Assembly (NCBI RefSeq): GCF_030269925.1 | Contig: NC_085131.1 | Location: forward strand, 2,618,001-2,682,000 | Source of the DNA: Bombyx mori | Taxonomy: Eukaryota; Arthropoda; Insecta; Lepidoptera; Bombycidae | DNA: 64,000 nt | Direction of reading: 5' to 3' | In this document: positions 32,955 to 42,370 of the stretch, piece after piece | Position numbering within the stretch: position 1 is the first letter of the stretch | Layout of the letters: every line of letters begins with the position of its first letter | Position numbers and translations under genes: made by a program | The notes under the pieces: model-generated | Seen by the model: only the letters and a program-made list of their open reading frames with translations | Told to the model about the DNA's origin: nothing | The model's database searches: none

Positions 32955-33307
32955 ACTTCAAAACACTTTATCTGTCCGTTTTATCTTTCGGATAATTTTA
33001 ATTATTTTTACTGGTGGTAGGACCTCTTGTGAGTCCGCACGGGTAGGTACCACCGCCCCGCCTATTTCTGCCGTGAAGCAGTATTGCGTTTCGGTTTGAA
33101 GAGTGGGGCAGCCGTTGTAACTATACTGAGACCTTAGAACTATATCTCAAGGTGTGTGGCGCATTTACGTTATAGATGTCTATATGCTCCAGTAACCACT
33201 TAACACCAGGTAGGCTGTGACCTCGTCAACACATCTAAGCAATAAATAATAAAAAAAAACTACTTCAAAACACTTTATCTGTCCGTTTTATCTTTGGGAT
33301 AATTTTA
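32955..33307. repeat. 46-bp direct repeat flanking a SINE
   Basis: The 46 bases at 32955-33000 recur at 33262-33307 with one difference (TATCTTTCGG versus TATCTTTGGG). Both start ACTTCAAAACACTTTATCTG and end GGATAATTTTA. The SINE at 33008-33261 lies between them. Confidence 0.93.
33008..33261 (+). mobile_element. Bm1-type SINE between 46-bp direct repeats
   Basis: Starts at TTACTGGTGGTAGG, ends CTAAGCAATAAATAATAAAA. Its flanks are the 46-bp direct repeat, much longer than usual target duplications for LINE-driven insertion. Confidence 0.92.
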
Positions 33308-33352
33308 AAGAAAAAAAAAAGTTGATATCAAATTTTGGTACGTAGAGCAACT

Positions 33353-33357
33353 GCCTT

Positions 33358-33409
<52 letters not shown>

Positions 33410-33426
33410 GAGTCCACCCGGGGGCG
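33353..33426 (+). tRNA. tRNA-Asn (anticodon GTT)
   Basis: 74 nt fold into a full cloverleaf: acceptor GCCTTCG/CGGGGGC with discriminator G, D arm GCGC/GCGC, anticodon arm TTCGG/CCGAA with loop CTGTTAA (anticodon GTT at 33387-33389), a 5-nt variable loop, and T arm GGTGG/CCACC with loop TTCGAGT. Box A and box B are intact. Acceptor pairs 4 and 5 are T:G wobbles (from memory the usual insect gene has C at one of these). CCA is not encoded, as normal for eukaryotes. No intron. A T run follows for termination. Unlike the SINE heads, it has all arms and no attached SINE body, so I judge it a real gene. Confidence 0.93.
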
Positions 33427-33432
33427 AAATCG

Positions 33433-33436
33433 TTTT
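33433..33436 (+). terminator. RNA polymerase III T-run terminator
   Basis: TTTT six bases after the tRNA-Asn 3' end, the standard minimal stop signal for polymerase III. Confidence 0.7.
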
Positions 33437-33460
33437 GTTAAAAAAAAAACATAAAATAAA

Positions 33461-33886
33461 TTAGAGGTCCCGCAGTAGTCGAAACTCGACTATAATTAAT
33501 TGGTATTGTAAGTTTGTACACTATTATGATTGTATTTTATACTTCTATAATCACAAATTTCACCAAGGCTACACTATAAAAAAATATTAATATAGACAAA
33601 CAATATTTAATCTATTCTCAATTTGACCACAGACGTCAAGAACAAAAGTTTGACAGTAAATAGTATGCATGCGTGTGTGCGTCAAATACATGGTATGTAG
33701 TGTGTGTAATGTTTTGTTTATTGATTTAATTTAACTTTTATGCATTATTTTAAAAAAAAAATTAGCATTGTACACTTCTTCTCTATATTCTCTATAAGTG
33801 TGGAAAATTTCATACTCCTCCGTCCGCGCAATTTTCGTAAAAAGGGATACAAAGTTTTTGCTTCACGAATTAATAAAATATATAGA
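33461..33886 (-). mobile_element. Helitron-like element, family B, copy 2
   Basis: On the minus strand from TCTATATATTTTATTAATTC to GGGACCTCTAA; the CTAG end is changed to CTAA. Subterminal GTCGAAACTCGAC is a near-hairpin. Aligns along its length with 34352-34768 and 14892-15332. It starts 35 bp after the tRNA gene. Confidence 0.65.
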
Positions 33887-33889
33887 TTA

Positions 33890-34350
33890 TTTTGTACGTG
33901 ATGCAAAATTTAGTATGAGCCCAGTTGTTGTAAATGAAAGTCGTTACTAACTCACAACTTATATATTTACGGAAAATACAATAGGTAAATACAGTTTTAG
34001 TATAGCTATAAGCAACTCAAGCACTCAACAAAAATGCTTACAGGCGTCAGCCACTAGATGGCTTCGCTTCGATTAGTGTCTAATTGCTCCTGTAGATGGC
34101 AGTAACATGTTACCAATATTCTAATCTAATGAATGTCTATAACAAATAAAGACTTATAGCTATCTAAGTGGAACTGTTCACTGTATGACCGTTACAACTG
34201 GACTATCGTTCCAATATCCTTTTCCCACAAGCGTCGAATGGTGAAGATGACGTAATGCAAGGTATTACGTAGCCAGGTAACACGCCACGTACGTTATTAA
34301 GGAAGTGTGTGTGACCCTACACAAAATAATTAATAATCATATATTTTTTT
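33890..34350. other. No recognised feature
   Basis: Spacer between two family B Helitron-like copies; nothing seen. Confidence 0.5.
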
Positions 34351-34351
34351 A

Positions 34352-34768
34352 CTAGTGGTCCCGCAGTAGTCGAAATTCGACTATAATTAAATGAAATTAT
34401 AAGTTTATCATGGTCCTATTGTTACAGATTTCGCCAAGACTACACTATAGACAAATACTCGTAATATTAAAGATAAACAATACTAACCTATTTTCAATTT
34501 GACTACAGAATTTAAACAATAACAAAAGTTTGACAATACTTCAGTGCAATAAACAAAGAGTATATGTGTGTGTGTCAAATACACGGTAGTGTGTGTAATG
34601 TTTTCTTTATTGATTTAATGTATCTTCTAGGCATTATTTTAAAAAAATATTAGCATTGTGCACTTCTTCTCAATATTCTCTATAAGTGTGGAAAATTTCA
34701 TACTCTTCCGTCCGCGCAGTTTTCGTAAAAAGAGATACAACGTTTTGCTTCACGTATTGATATATAGA
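34352..34768 (-). mobile_element. Helitron-like element, family B, copy 3
   Basis: Best-preserved copy: minus strand starts TCTATATATCAATACGTGAA after A and ends GGACCACTAG before T. The perfect self-complementary GTCGAA/TTCGAC hairpin lies 17 bases before the end. 417 bp, no coding capacity. Confidence 0.72.
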
Positions 34769-34789
34769 TATTCATAGCATTTTTGTTAG

Positions 34790-35078
34790 AGGAAGTCTGA
34801 AAGTGACACCTGTGACAGAGAAGTTGAGAAGTGCGCATTTGGGATGGTATGGGCATGTGATAAAACGAAATGACAATGAGGTTTTAACTATGAATGTGGA
34901 AGGCTTTAGAGGAAGAGGTAGACCTAAGAAGAAATGGATGGAATGCGTGAAAGACGATATGTTTACAAGGGGAGTGAGCGAACAAATGGTATATGATAGA
35001 GGAGTATGGAAGGAGAAAAAGTGTTGGGCCGACCCCAGGCGACTGGGAGAAGGGCAGGAGAAAGATGATGATGAATAT
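34790..35078 (+). pseudogene. RTE-like LINE, C-terminal domain fragment
   Basis: The frame reads VTEKLRSAHLGWYGHVIKRN, FRGRGRPKKKWMECVKDDMF, VYDRGVWKEKKCWADPRRLG. The order LxWxGHV, RGRPxxxW, DDM, DRxxW, ADP is the conserved C-terminus of RTE-like LINE polyproteins. No reverse transcriptase domain lies upstream, so it is a 5'-truncated or broken copy. It ends in a GATGATGATGAA run, matching the minus fragment at 4025-4140. Confidence 0.75.
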
Positions 35079-35169
35079 GTTTGTTATAGCTATCACAGCA
35101 GCTCCATAAACATAGACATAGATAACATTACTCAGATGGGTAGAACTCACGACACACCTGGCGTTCAGT

Positions 35170-35268
35170 GATCAGCGGTCACCTTGAGTGGAGACGTCGT
35201 ACTGGACGTCATAACGTGGGCAGACAGCCAACGAGGTGGACCGATGACCTGGTCAAAGTGGTTGGTAG
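35170..35268 (+). pseudogene. Second RTE-like LINE C-terminal fragment
   Basis: HLEWRRRTGRHNVGRQPTRW then TDDLVKVVG is another variant of the RTE C-terminal motif, distinct from 34790-35078 and resembling 59585-59832. It continues without a break into a LINE 3' UTR-like segment. Confidence 0.7.
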
Positions 35269-35269
35269 A

Positions 35270-35460
35270 GTTGCTAACACCAGCCATAGCAAGAGCTGTG
35301 TTTCGCAGAATCTACCACCGGATCGGAAACGCCATCCAGGGCACATAGGGCGAGAAACTCAGTGGACTGTGTATCTGTGGGTTGATTTACACGACGAACA
35401 CATCGTTGCATACAACGGGTTCGACGAGAACGATGCTTGGAATGCCTAAAAGCACCGAAA
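35270..35460 (-). repeat. LINE-like 3' UTR fragment sharing the LINE-A box
   Basis: CAGAATCTACCACCGGATCGG, GGGCGAGAAACTCAGTGG and GCCTAAAAGCACCG match 57200-57350. The GCGACCCACTGAGAAGATC part is replaced by GCCATCCAGGGCACATA. Orientation (minus) is opposite to the RTE fragment it is joined to, unless the box is shared by both. Confidence 0.55.
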
Positions 35461-35614
35461 GAGCATTCTAATTATAGCCGACGTCTATTAGGACATAGAA
35501 CATCAAGATTTACACAAAAATAAATAAAACTCAAACTTTATCTGTTTAATATTCATTAGATTCTCTCTTTTAATATTGCTATCCGACAATCGACTATCGC
35601 TTCATAAAAACGCC

Positions 35615-36267
35615 TTAGGGTGGATTCGACCAAACTTAAATTTAAACTCGAGTAACTATACGAGGAATAACCTATTCCATGATTTTAATCTCGAGTAAAT
35701 TCATAGTCGTTTTTCCACGTATACTTGCGCTAGGAATAACAATACGCGAATAGCAGAGTGAATGGTGAACAAAAATAAAATCCGGCAAATAAATGTTGTT
35801 GTTCAACGGCATAGTGTAAGAGCATACAAATCGTCAACTCGATTTTGCCGTATTTTAGTGTGAAAAAGTAGCTGTTGTGTAAGATATCCAGCTGTCAAAC
35901 GTATTATTTTTATTTCTTGTTTGTTTGAGGGAATTGTCAAGTTTTGTCGTGTGGTTTTATCTTTTTTCGTTTAAACGTTGCATTCAGACTATTAATAATC
36001 ATTTAGTGCATTGCGTTGACTTGAAATTAAAACAGAATAAATATTTATGAAATGACAGAAATCAGATGTTGGACTGACAGACGCCATTACTTTATTCTAG
36101 GAATAGCTCCGTTATTCCGTGCGAAACGGCGGTATAGTAACAATTCCCGAATAGGCCCACTATTCTTAGAATTGTAGATGGTAAAACGTAAAATTGATTT
36201 ACTCTCGATTAACTGACGAGTTATTCTAAGAATAAGATTTACTCTTGTTTGGTCGAATCGACCCTTA
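35615..36267. mobile_element. MITE with 18-bp TIRs and TTA target duplication (PIF/Harbinger-like)
   Basis: GGGTGGATTCGACCAAAC at 35618-35635 and GTTTGGTCGAATCGACCC at 36247-36264 are inverted repeats matching 17 of 18 bases. TTA lies immediately outside both (35615-35617 and 36265-36267). A 3-bp TWA duplication is typical of PIF/Harbinger elements. Subterminal ACTCGAGTAA and GAATAACCTATTCC echo TTACTCTCGATTAAC and GTTATTCTAAGAATAAG at the other end. 647 bp, no transposase. Confidence 0.82.
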
Positions 36268-36269
36268 GA

Positions 36270-36670
36270 AGAGTAAATAGTTTAGTATTCATTCACCGAA
36301 CAGTAAATCACTTGAGTCGTTATTGAAAAAAGCTGCTTTATGGCACGCAAGTGGGATGAGGTCAATGACTTCGTTGACAGTTCATTATGTTTTTTTATTG
36401 GTGTATATATATACATAGAAGCAATCTTAGACGACCCGGTAGCTGGAATATGTTCGGAAGAATGTCGTGTTAAGTTAGGGTCAGTAACTTTAGGAATCTT
36501 TTTCGAAGATTCTAAAGATGTCACCCGAAAATAAAGTCTACAAAATTGTGGATATGGTATATGGTTGGTGTGGTTTGAATGTTGGTATGGCTTTAGAATT
36601 TTTAAATATAAAAGTAATTTCAATCATGTCGCAAAAACCAAACGGGAAACACAATTTTCTCACAAATTAT
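36270..36670. other. No recognised gene
   Basis: Two overlapping frames in opposite directions (64 codons at 36340-36534 plus, 113 codons at 36282-36623 minus) without motifs I recognise. The plus frame MARKWDEVNDFVDSSLCFF starts at a true ATG. Not called. Confidence 0.35.
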
Positions 36671-36671
36671 A

Positions 36672-36935
36672 AATAAATAAATATTTACTAACAATCACGC
36701 TACGTTAACTGGTCGCGTGCTAAGTTCGTAAAGAACTTGTGTTACAGCCCAGGTACCAGATAACGGATATAAATGTAAGATTTTTATTATATACATACAT
36801 ATATTTAATATACATCCATAACCCTGGAAAAGACATTTATATTTATCATACAAATATCTTCCCTTGGCGGGATTCGAACTCGCGACCCCCTTGTGTAGTG
36901 ACCATGTCACTTACCACTACACCAGACGGCCGTTT
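36672..36935 (-). mobile_element. tRNA-derived SINE, non-Bm1 family
   Basis: On the minus strand the head reads CTGGTGTAGTGGTAAGTGAC (box A) and CGCGAGTTCGAATCCCGCC (box B), followed by a GGTTATGGATGTATATTAAA body and an AAATATTTATTTATTTAT tail at 36675-36690. The head-to-tail arrangement, with no completed acceptor stem, distinguishes it from a tRNA gene. Confidence 0.72.
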
Positions 36936-36949
36936 TATTATTTATTGAG

Positions 36950-37550
36950 CAACGGATATTTTTAAATATATGTACGAATATTCCCAGTAAGGTTTCCTTA
37001 AACAAAAGAATTTATTTCGAACCCAAAAATACCTTAAACGAAAATTTTCCTCAAGAATCTGCTCGGCATGCTTTTCTTACGTTTCGCGTATTTCTACAAT
37101 ACTCACCCCTATATCTTTCGGGTTTAGAGCGATATTCCGATGTGTGGATGAAAGAGTTGTTGTAAATTGTTAAATTCAATATATTAGGTACCAAATTTGC
37201 TGGTTTAAAGGCTTATACTATTAGAGTTTGTTGGATAGTTCGGTAAGCTGAGGAAATTCTTTTGATAAATTTTTCACTGTAAAGAATTTTGAAATATATT
37301 TACTTATTAGGACATCATGATTTAAGTTTATCAAACGCCTATCCACTGTCGGTAAGTTATGACAGATGTTACAAATTACTATTGAGAATTCAATCCCATG
37401 AAGTCTCAAGGTCAGTATAGGTGTTCAGGTTGTGATGTCCATGATCTCCTATCATGTAGTAGGCCGGAAATCCATTACGAAAAATAGTATTATTAGTAGC
37501 TTTGATAATAAGCCTTAACTACCGTCATCATTTACAATTTTATAGACATA
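36950..37550. other. No recognised feature
   Basis: AT-rich; a 62-codon minus frame at 37221-37409 without motif. Confidence 0.45.
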
Positions 37551-37551
37551 C

Positions 37552-37846
37552 TAGTTGACCCGGCAGACTTTGTAATGCCTCAATCGATAAATAAAAGACC
37601 TAAGCTTTTGTGTAAAATAAACTTAAAACAAATAAAAGGAATCCGTCCGACGGGAGACACATCAAAGGAAAAACAAAAGTGTTATTTTTATTTAATTCCG
37701 AACATTTTCATTCATTTATCTACCTTTTAAACCTTCTCTGGACTTTTACAAATAATTTAAGACCAAAATTAACCAAATCGGTCCAGCCTTTCTCGAGTTT
37801 TAGCGAGACTAACGAACAACAATTCATTTTTATATATATAGATAGC
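37552..37846 (-). mobile_element. Helitron-like element, family D
   Basis: Plus strand CTAGTTGACCCGGCAGACTT to TTTTATATATATAGA. Minus orientation gives TC...CTAG. Partial second copy at 16855. Abuts family C at 37847. Confidence 0.58.
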
Positions 37847-38090
37847 TGTCCGTCCGCTTCGCTGGGCATTTAAAATTAACTTTATTATTTCTCACCCCCA
37901 CAAAGATTCTCATCATTAACGCCCCCGCAACTGGTGTAGGGAGTCCACCACTTATATAAATATTAGCCTATCCATTAAGTACATGTATTTTCTACATGGA
38001 TACCAAGTTTCAAGTCAATCGGATGCACAGCTCAGTAATTATAACGGAATATCCGTAAAAACCACTGTAGATTTATATTTTTGTATAGAT
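37847..38090 (-). mobile_element. Helitron-like element, family C, copy 2
   Basis: TAGCTGTCCGTCCGCTTCGC, GTAGGGAGTCCACCACTTAT and GTAAAAACCACTGTAGATTT match 12183-12399. It contains about 45 bp more (ACCCCCACAAAGATTCTC region) than that copy. Ends TTTTGTATAGAT. Confidence 0.63.
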
Positions 38091-38094
38091 TAGG

Positions 38095-38430
38095 GCTGAA
38101 GCTTGATGCTTGTCATATATGTGCCAATTCTATCACTATGTACTTAGATATGTATTATTCCATACAGAAAGCCACAATTTTATTACGTTTTTTCTATTTT
38201 GTTTTTAAATAAGCACAAGTTACGAATCGTGATATTTCGCTGCAAACATTTTCCGCGTGATATTTCCTTGTGTAAATATTTAACTGTACGTTTGGCTTGA
38301 AATGCGATGTTTCTCTGCTCTCCAGGCAGTGCAAACGAGCCGTTATTTTAAAATTAAAGTAGTAAGAGTGCCTGTAATTTATCCGCCATTGTGGCCTAAT
38401 TATTAAAACAAACGGTATAATATTCATATA
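38095..38430. other. No recognised feature
   Basis: A 77-codon minus frame at 38194-38427 without motif. Nothing else seen. Confidence 0.45.
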
Positions 38431-38431
38431 C

Positions 38432-38605
38432 AGTTTACAACGTAAATGCCTCCACCCACCTCGAGATATGAGTTGTAAGGTCAGGTTTTAACAGTACAAC
38501 GACTGCCCCACCAACCAACCGAAACGCATTACTGCTTCACGGCAGAAATAGGTAGGGCTGTGGTATCTACCCGCGCGAACTCACAAGAGGTCCTACCACC
38601 AGTAA
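38432..38605 (-). mobile_element. Bm1-type SINE, core fragment
   Basis: From TTTACAACGTAAATGCC to CCTACCACCAGTAA; the 3' end and the head are both missing. CAACCAACCGAAACGCATTA shows a local change from the usual CCTTCAAACC. Confidence 0.85.
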
Positions 38606-38609
38606 TACG

Positions 38610-39195
38610 ATCATGTTGGGCTCATGCGTCAAAATGTTCGACCGCCAATTTTATCCATTATTACTTGAAAAGTGAGTTGAAATATTAGTACATGAAAAAC
38701 AAAAAGTGAGTTGAAAAAAGATATCTCGTAGATTTAATTAGTTAGCATCATTAGTGTTAAGAGGGTCTGTTACATAATATGTTTGGGTAGATACCATAAT
38801 TATGGAAGAGCAACTTGGTTGGCAATGTATCGCATTCCGACCCGATAGGCTGGTTCTGATTCAGTGGGGTATCCTGGAACACTAGCGGATCCACTCGGGC
38901 CGCCGTACCGCCCAACGATAGCCTCGATGACCCGAGAGACAGGTGGTCGCCAACGACAGCCTCGATGACCCGTCAGGCATCCTCAGGGTATCACCGAGTG
39001 TCTGGTTATATTGTTGACCCCGGACACCCCCCTACTCTGCCCGGATTCTGACACCGAACGCAGATTTCACGTCAGGCGAGGAGTGCAAGGGAAGTCTTTT
39101 GGTGGGTAAATCCGAAAAACTCTACTGTACTTTTCGACCCCATGTTTAAATTGAGGGCTTACTTTATCAGGGCTCCAGTATCATCTAATATTAAG
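38610..39195. other. GC-richer block 38800-39120, unidentified
   Basis: A GC-rich tract stands out in the AT-rich surroundings. It contains CAACGATAGCCTCGATGACCCG-like sequence twice (about 38911 and 38957), and GTATCCTGGAACACTAGCGG and GACACCCCCCTACTCTGCCC. No frame is open throughout. It resembles the non-coding ends of R1-like LINEs in composition, but I cannot name it. Confidence 0.4.
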
Positions 39196-39198
39196 TAC

Positions 39199-39608
39199 AT
39201 ATTGCTACGCGCTAGGATTCGGTATAAATAAATATTCCACCTAAGTATAACTAAAAACTTTATTTAACACTAGGAACACTTAAAACACTTTAAAATTCTC
39301 AATCCGCTTTTTCCGCTTCGCTTTAGGTGATCCGTTCGCTGTTTCGCTTCGAGTAGTTCCAATTACTAACTAGTCAGTAGTAACTAGCATCATTAGCATA
39401 GCGTAGCACCATTTCTGCAACGCTTTTATAGCCGATACCACATCCCTAGAATTATCGAGAATATTCCACACATTTCGAGTATTGTGTTTCCGCTATCTAA
39501 CAACAGATGACGTTGTAGTTCTCGAGCGTTCTAGATACTACTAGATCCTTCGATATTCGTTCGACTATTCGGCGATAAATGGCGTTACTCTTACCGGCGT
39601 AACAATAT
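39199..39608 (+). mobile_element. Solo LTR, 402 bp, with 4-bp TSD
   Basis: 39203-39604 starts TGCTACGCGCTAGG and ends CTTACCGGCGTAACA, so TG...CA with short inverted ends (TGCTACGC/GGCGTAACA). ATAT flanks both sides (39199-39202 and 39605-39608). A related fragment at 31475 starts TGTTACGCG. No primer-binding site, polypurine tract or gag-pol follows, so this is the scar of LTR-LTR recombination. Strand is arbitrary. Confidence 0.72.
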
Positions 39609-39609
39609 T

Positions 39610-40190
39610 ATAAATGAAAAGTCAAAATGGAAAACTACAGACATTACCGCAATTATATATTTCATTCAACTTGAAAATTTCTTGCCTTCAAAGTCGCCCG
39701 TCTGCGATATCCATCTCAGTTGTTTTGACAGTCCAAATTGACAAAAAGAGTGACATGTTTTATTTAGGACAGCAGAGTGGAACACAAAGCACCTAGGCTT
39801 CTGTTTAGAAAACAATCGTCATTCTAATGTAGATCTAAGAATAGAAAATGCATTTTGCAAATGGTAAAATAGCGTTAAAATCACAATTCCCTGAGTTTCT
39901 TGGCAAATCTTCTAAGCGGGTCGCGATTTCGATCCGGTGGTAGATTCAGCGAAGCATTACTCTTGTGAAGCAATCAGGCGTTTCAATTTGAAAATAGCTG
40001 TCATACAGTATGATTGACATCCTCTTGCAGTCTCAAGATTGTCTGAAGCCTCTAGAAATGCATTACAGATAGACCTGGTCACCAGAAAGCGCTTAAATTT
40101 TCACTTTTTTAGCCCTATACTTTCCAAGTATTTTTCACATTCATCGATTTTAAGTTCTAAGTTCAATAACAGTGTCTACATTGTAGTGGC
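39610..40190. other. No gene; LINE-A box fragment at 39893-39965
   Basis: GAGTTTCTTGGCAAATCTTC, GCGGGTCGCGATTTCGATCC and GGTGGTAGATTCAGCGAAG match the LINE-A 3' UTR in plus orientation, about 70 bp. The rest has no frame over 60 codons. Confidence 0.55.
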
Positions 40191-40197
40191 CTTTTAA

Positions 40198-40307
40198 CGG
40201 TACGCAGCGGCTTGGCTCTGCCTCTGGCACTGCAGAAGTCCATGGGCGACGGTAACCTCTCACCATCGGGTGGGCCGTATGCTCGTCTGCCTACAAGGGA
40301 AAAAAAA
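40198..40307 (+). mobile_element. LINE-B 3' UTR, strongly 5'-truncated
   Basis: GGTACGCAGCGGCTTGGCTC to GCCTACAAGGGAAAAAAA; the usual CAATAAAA is lost. Confidence 0.85.
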
Positions 40308-40309
40308 GT

Positions 40310-40700
40310 ACTCTGAAACCTTTTGAAAACTTTTAAAACACCAGATGCGTCTATTCACCTGCAATACAATAATCTATTGAAATAAATTAATACGATTCAA
40401 CAAAATAATGAATATTCAGAGTAAACGATCGTATATTCGATGCTTTATTAATTGGAGCAAAATAATTTGCGATAAATTCCACTCACATTATAATAATATG
40501 CAAGCCGCCGCTTTTGTTCAATGGATGTTCCGAATACAAATTTTAAAATTATTATTATTACCGTTTATTATCATCTCGAATATTCCAGATTCCCGAATGT
40601 ATTTTACTTGTGTTGATTAATGAGCAACTATGAGTAAAGCTAAATTTAAGGTTTATTTTTTCTTCTCATTTTACGATCTCACCACTTACGATATCACTCA
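40310..40700. other. No recognised feature
   Basis: A 70-codon frame at 40408-40620 starting at a true ATG (MNIQSKRSYIRCFINWSKII) has no motif I recognise. Confidence 0.4.
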
Positions 40701-40704
40701 TGTA

Positions 40705-40930
40705 GGTTTGGCGTCTTACGAGGTCGCACGAGCAGGAACTAATGCTTTGACTATTTCTACCACGAAGCAGTGATTTCAGTTTGGAGGGAGGGGGGTAGCT
40801 GTTGCTATGTAAAGTTGAGACCTTAGAAATCATATCTTAAGGTGGGCGACGGCATTTATGTTTTTGATGTGTTGGACTGTGGTAACCACTAAACAACATG
40901 TGGTAAGGAACATGAGGAAGCAATAAAAAA
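40705..40930 (+). mobile_element. Old, diverged Bm1-type SINE
   Basis: ACGAGGTCGCACGAGCAGG, TTCTACCACGAAGCAGTGA, GAGACCTTAGAAATCATATC and GGTAACCACTAAACAACATG keep the family order with roughly a quarter of positions changed. Ends GGAAGCAATAAAAAA. Confidence 0.8.
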
Positions 40931-40969
40931 ATCAGAGATACCTATACTTTACATAACTTTTTTTTATCT

Positions 40970-41210
40970 TTTTATTGCTTAGATGGGTGGACGAGCTCAC
41001 AGTCCACCTGGTGGTTAGTGGTTACCGAAGCCCATAGACATCTACAACACAAATGCGCCACCCACCTTGAGATATAAGTTCTAAGGTCTCAGTATAGTTA
41101 CAACGGCTGCCCCACCCTTCAAACCGAAACGCATTACAGCTTCACGGCAGAAATAGGCAGGGCGGTGGTACCTACCCGTGCGGATTTACAAGACGTCCTA
41201 CCACCAGTAA
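40970..41210 (-). mobile_element. Bm1-type SINE, 5'-truncated
   Basis: TTATTGCTTAGATGGGTGG to CCTACCACCAGTAA; close to consensus, so young. Confidence 0.92.
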
Positions 41211-41566
41211 ATAAAACTACTTTTATTTGCGTCACGCTTATTCCCATTCATTGTGATTATTGCGAATATTATACAGAATTCTTGAAAGTAAAAAAAAAAA
41301 AAAAGTGTGTGTGTCCGCTCCGACGCACGACTGGAGTTTACTGGATATAAAAAATTAAACGAAACAATACGAGAAATAGTTCTATATTACGACAACACGA
41401 TACACTACAGATTATTAACAAATTAACGAGACACAAAACAAACGACTAACAAATATATGAAAATACAATAATGAGAGAAACGCGCGATCAGTACGAGGCT
41501 TTGTGGCGGACTGCCGGCGCAGCAGCCCGGCGTCACCTGCAATAACGCGGCCGCGCGTTGGCTCCT

Positions 41567-41726
41567 GATTGGCGCGCGCACGCATCACGCAATCAGGAGC
41601 CAATCAGGCGCATAACGCATTTCGTGTGACATGCTAGTACGATTTTGATTGGCGCGCGCACGCATCACGCAATCAGGAGCCAATCAGGCGCATAACGCAT
41701 TTCGTGTGACATGCTAGTACGATTTT
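41567..41726. repeat. 80-bp tandem repeat within 490-bp unit 1
   Basis: GATTGGCGCGCGCACGCATC starts at 41567 and again at 41647; each 80-bp module ends GCTAGTACGATTTT. Modules carry ATTGG and CCAAT pentamers and the inverted pair CAATCAGGAGCCAA/TTGGCTCCTGATTG, the latter overlapping the upstream edge. Confidence 0.93.
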
Positions 41727-42056
41727 GGTCCCCATAATTTTCATACCCCGGGCCTATATATGTAAATCGATTCTAAAGGAGTAAACTCCAAAAAGTGTGT
41801 GTGTCCGCTCCGACGCACGACTGGAGTTTACTGGATATAAAAAATTAAACGAAACAATACGAGAAATAGTTCTATATTACGACAACACGATACACTACAG
41901 ATTATTAACAAATTAACGAGACACAAAACAAACGACTAACAAATATATGAAAATACAATAATGAGAGAAACGCGCGATCAGTACGAGGCTTTGTGGCGGA
42001 CTGCCGGCGCAGCAGCCCGGCGTCACCTGCGATAACGCGGCCGCGCGTTGGCTCCT

Positions 42057-42216
42057 GATTGGCGCGCGCACGCATCACGCAATCAGGAGCCAATCAGGCG
42101 CATAACGCATTTCGTGTGACATGCTAGTACGATTTTGATTGGCGCGCGCACGCATCACGCAATCAGGAGCCAATCAGGCGCATAACGCATTTCGTGTGAC
42201 ATGCTAGTACGATTTT
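42057..42216. repeat. 80-bp tandem repeat within 490-bp unit 2
   Basis: Same 80-bp modules at 42057 and 42137, exactly 490 bp from those in unit 1. Because both 490-bp units already hold the pair, the 80-bp duplication came first. Confidence 0.93.
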
Positions 42217-42370
42217 GGTCCCCATAATTTTCATACCCCGGGCCTATATATGTAAATCGATTCTAAAGGAGTAAACTCCAATAAACTCCAATAATCGTTT
42301 TTTTTTTAATCAGGTCCACAGTTAACGAAAACTAAAGAGCAGACTAGATCATTTACAGTCTTCATAGTAA

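Larger units (their letters stand above)
41301..42280. repeat. 490-bp unit in tandem duplication
   Basis: 41301-41790 and 41791-42280 are the same 490 bp with one difference I can find (CACCTGCAATAAC versus CACCTGCGATAAC). Each unit runs from AAAAGTGTGTGTGTCCGC to GGAGTAAACTCCA. TGGAGTTTACT about 50 bp in is the complement of AGTAAACTCCA at the end. The first half is AT-rich. The second is GC- and CpG-rich with CCAAT motifs, then GGCCTATATATG. Identical 62-codon minus frames are incidental. It may be a duplicated promoter-like or LTR-like unit; no gene starts convincingly from it. Confidence 0.9.

Noticed and set aside
36850..36935. tRNA gene on the minus strand
   Set aside because: Box A and B are good but the acceptor stem does not close, and a SINE body and tail follow.
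41415..42093. Two identical 62-codon frames as a duplicated gene
   Set aside because: They cross the 80-bp modules antisense, without motifs; identity follows from the 490-bp duplication.
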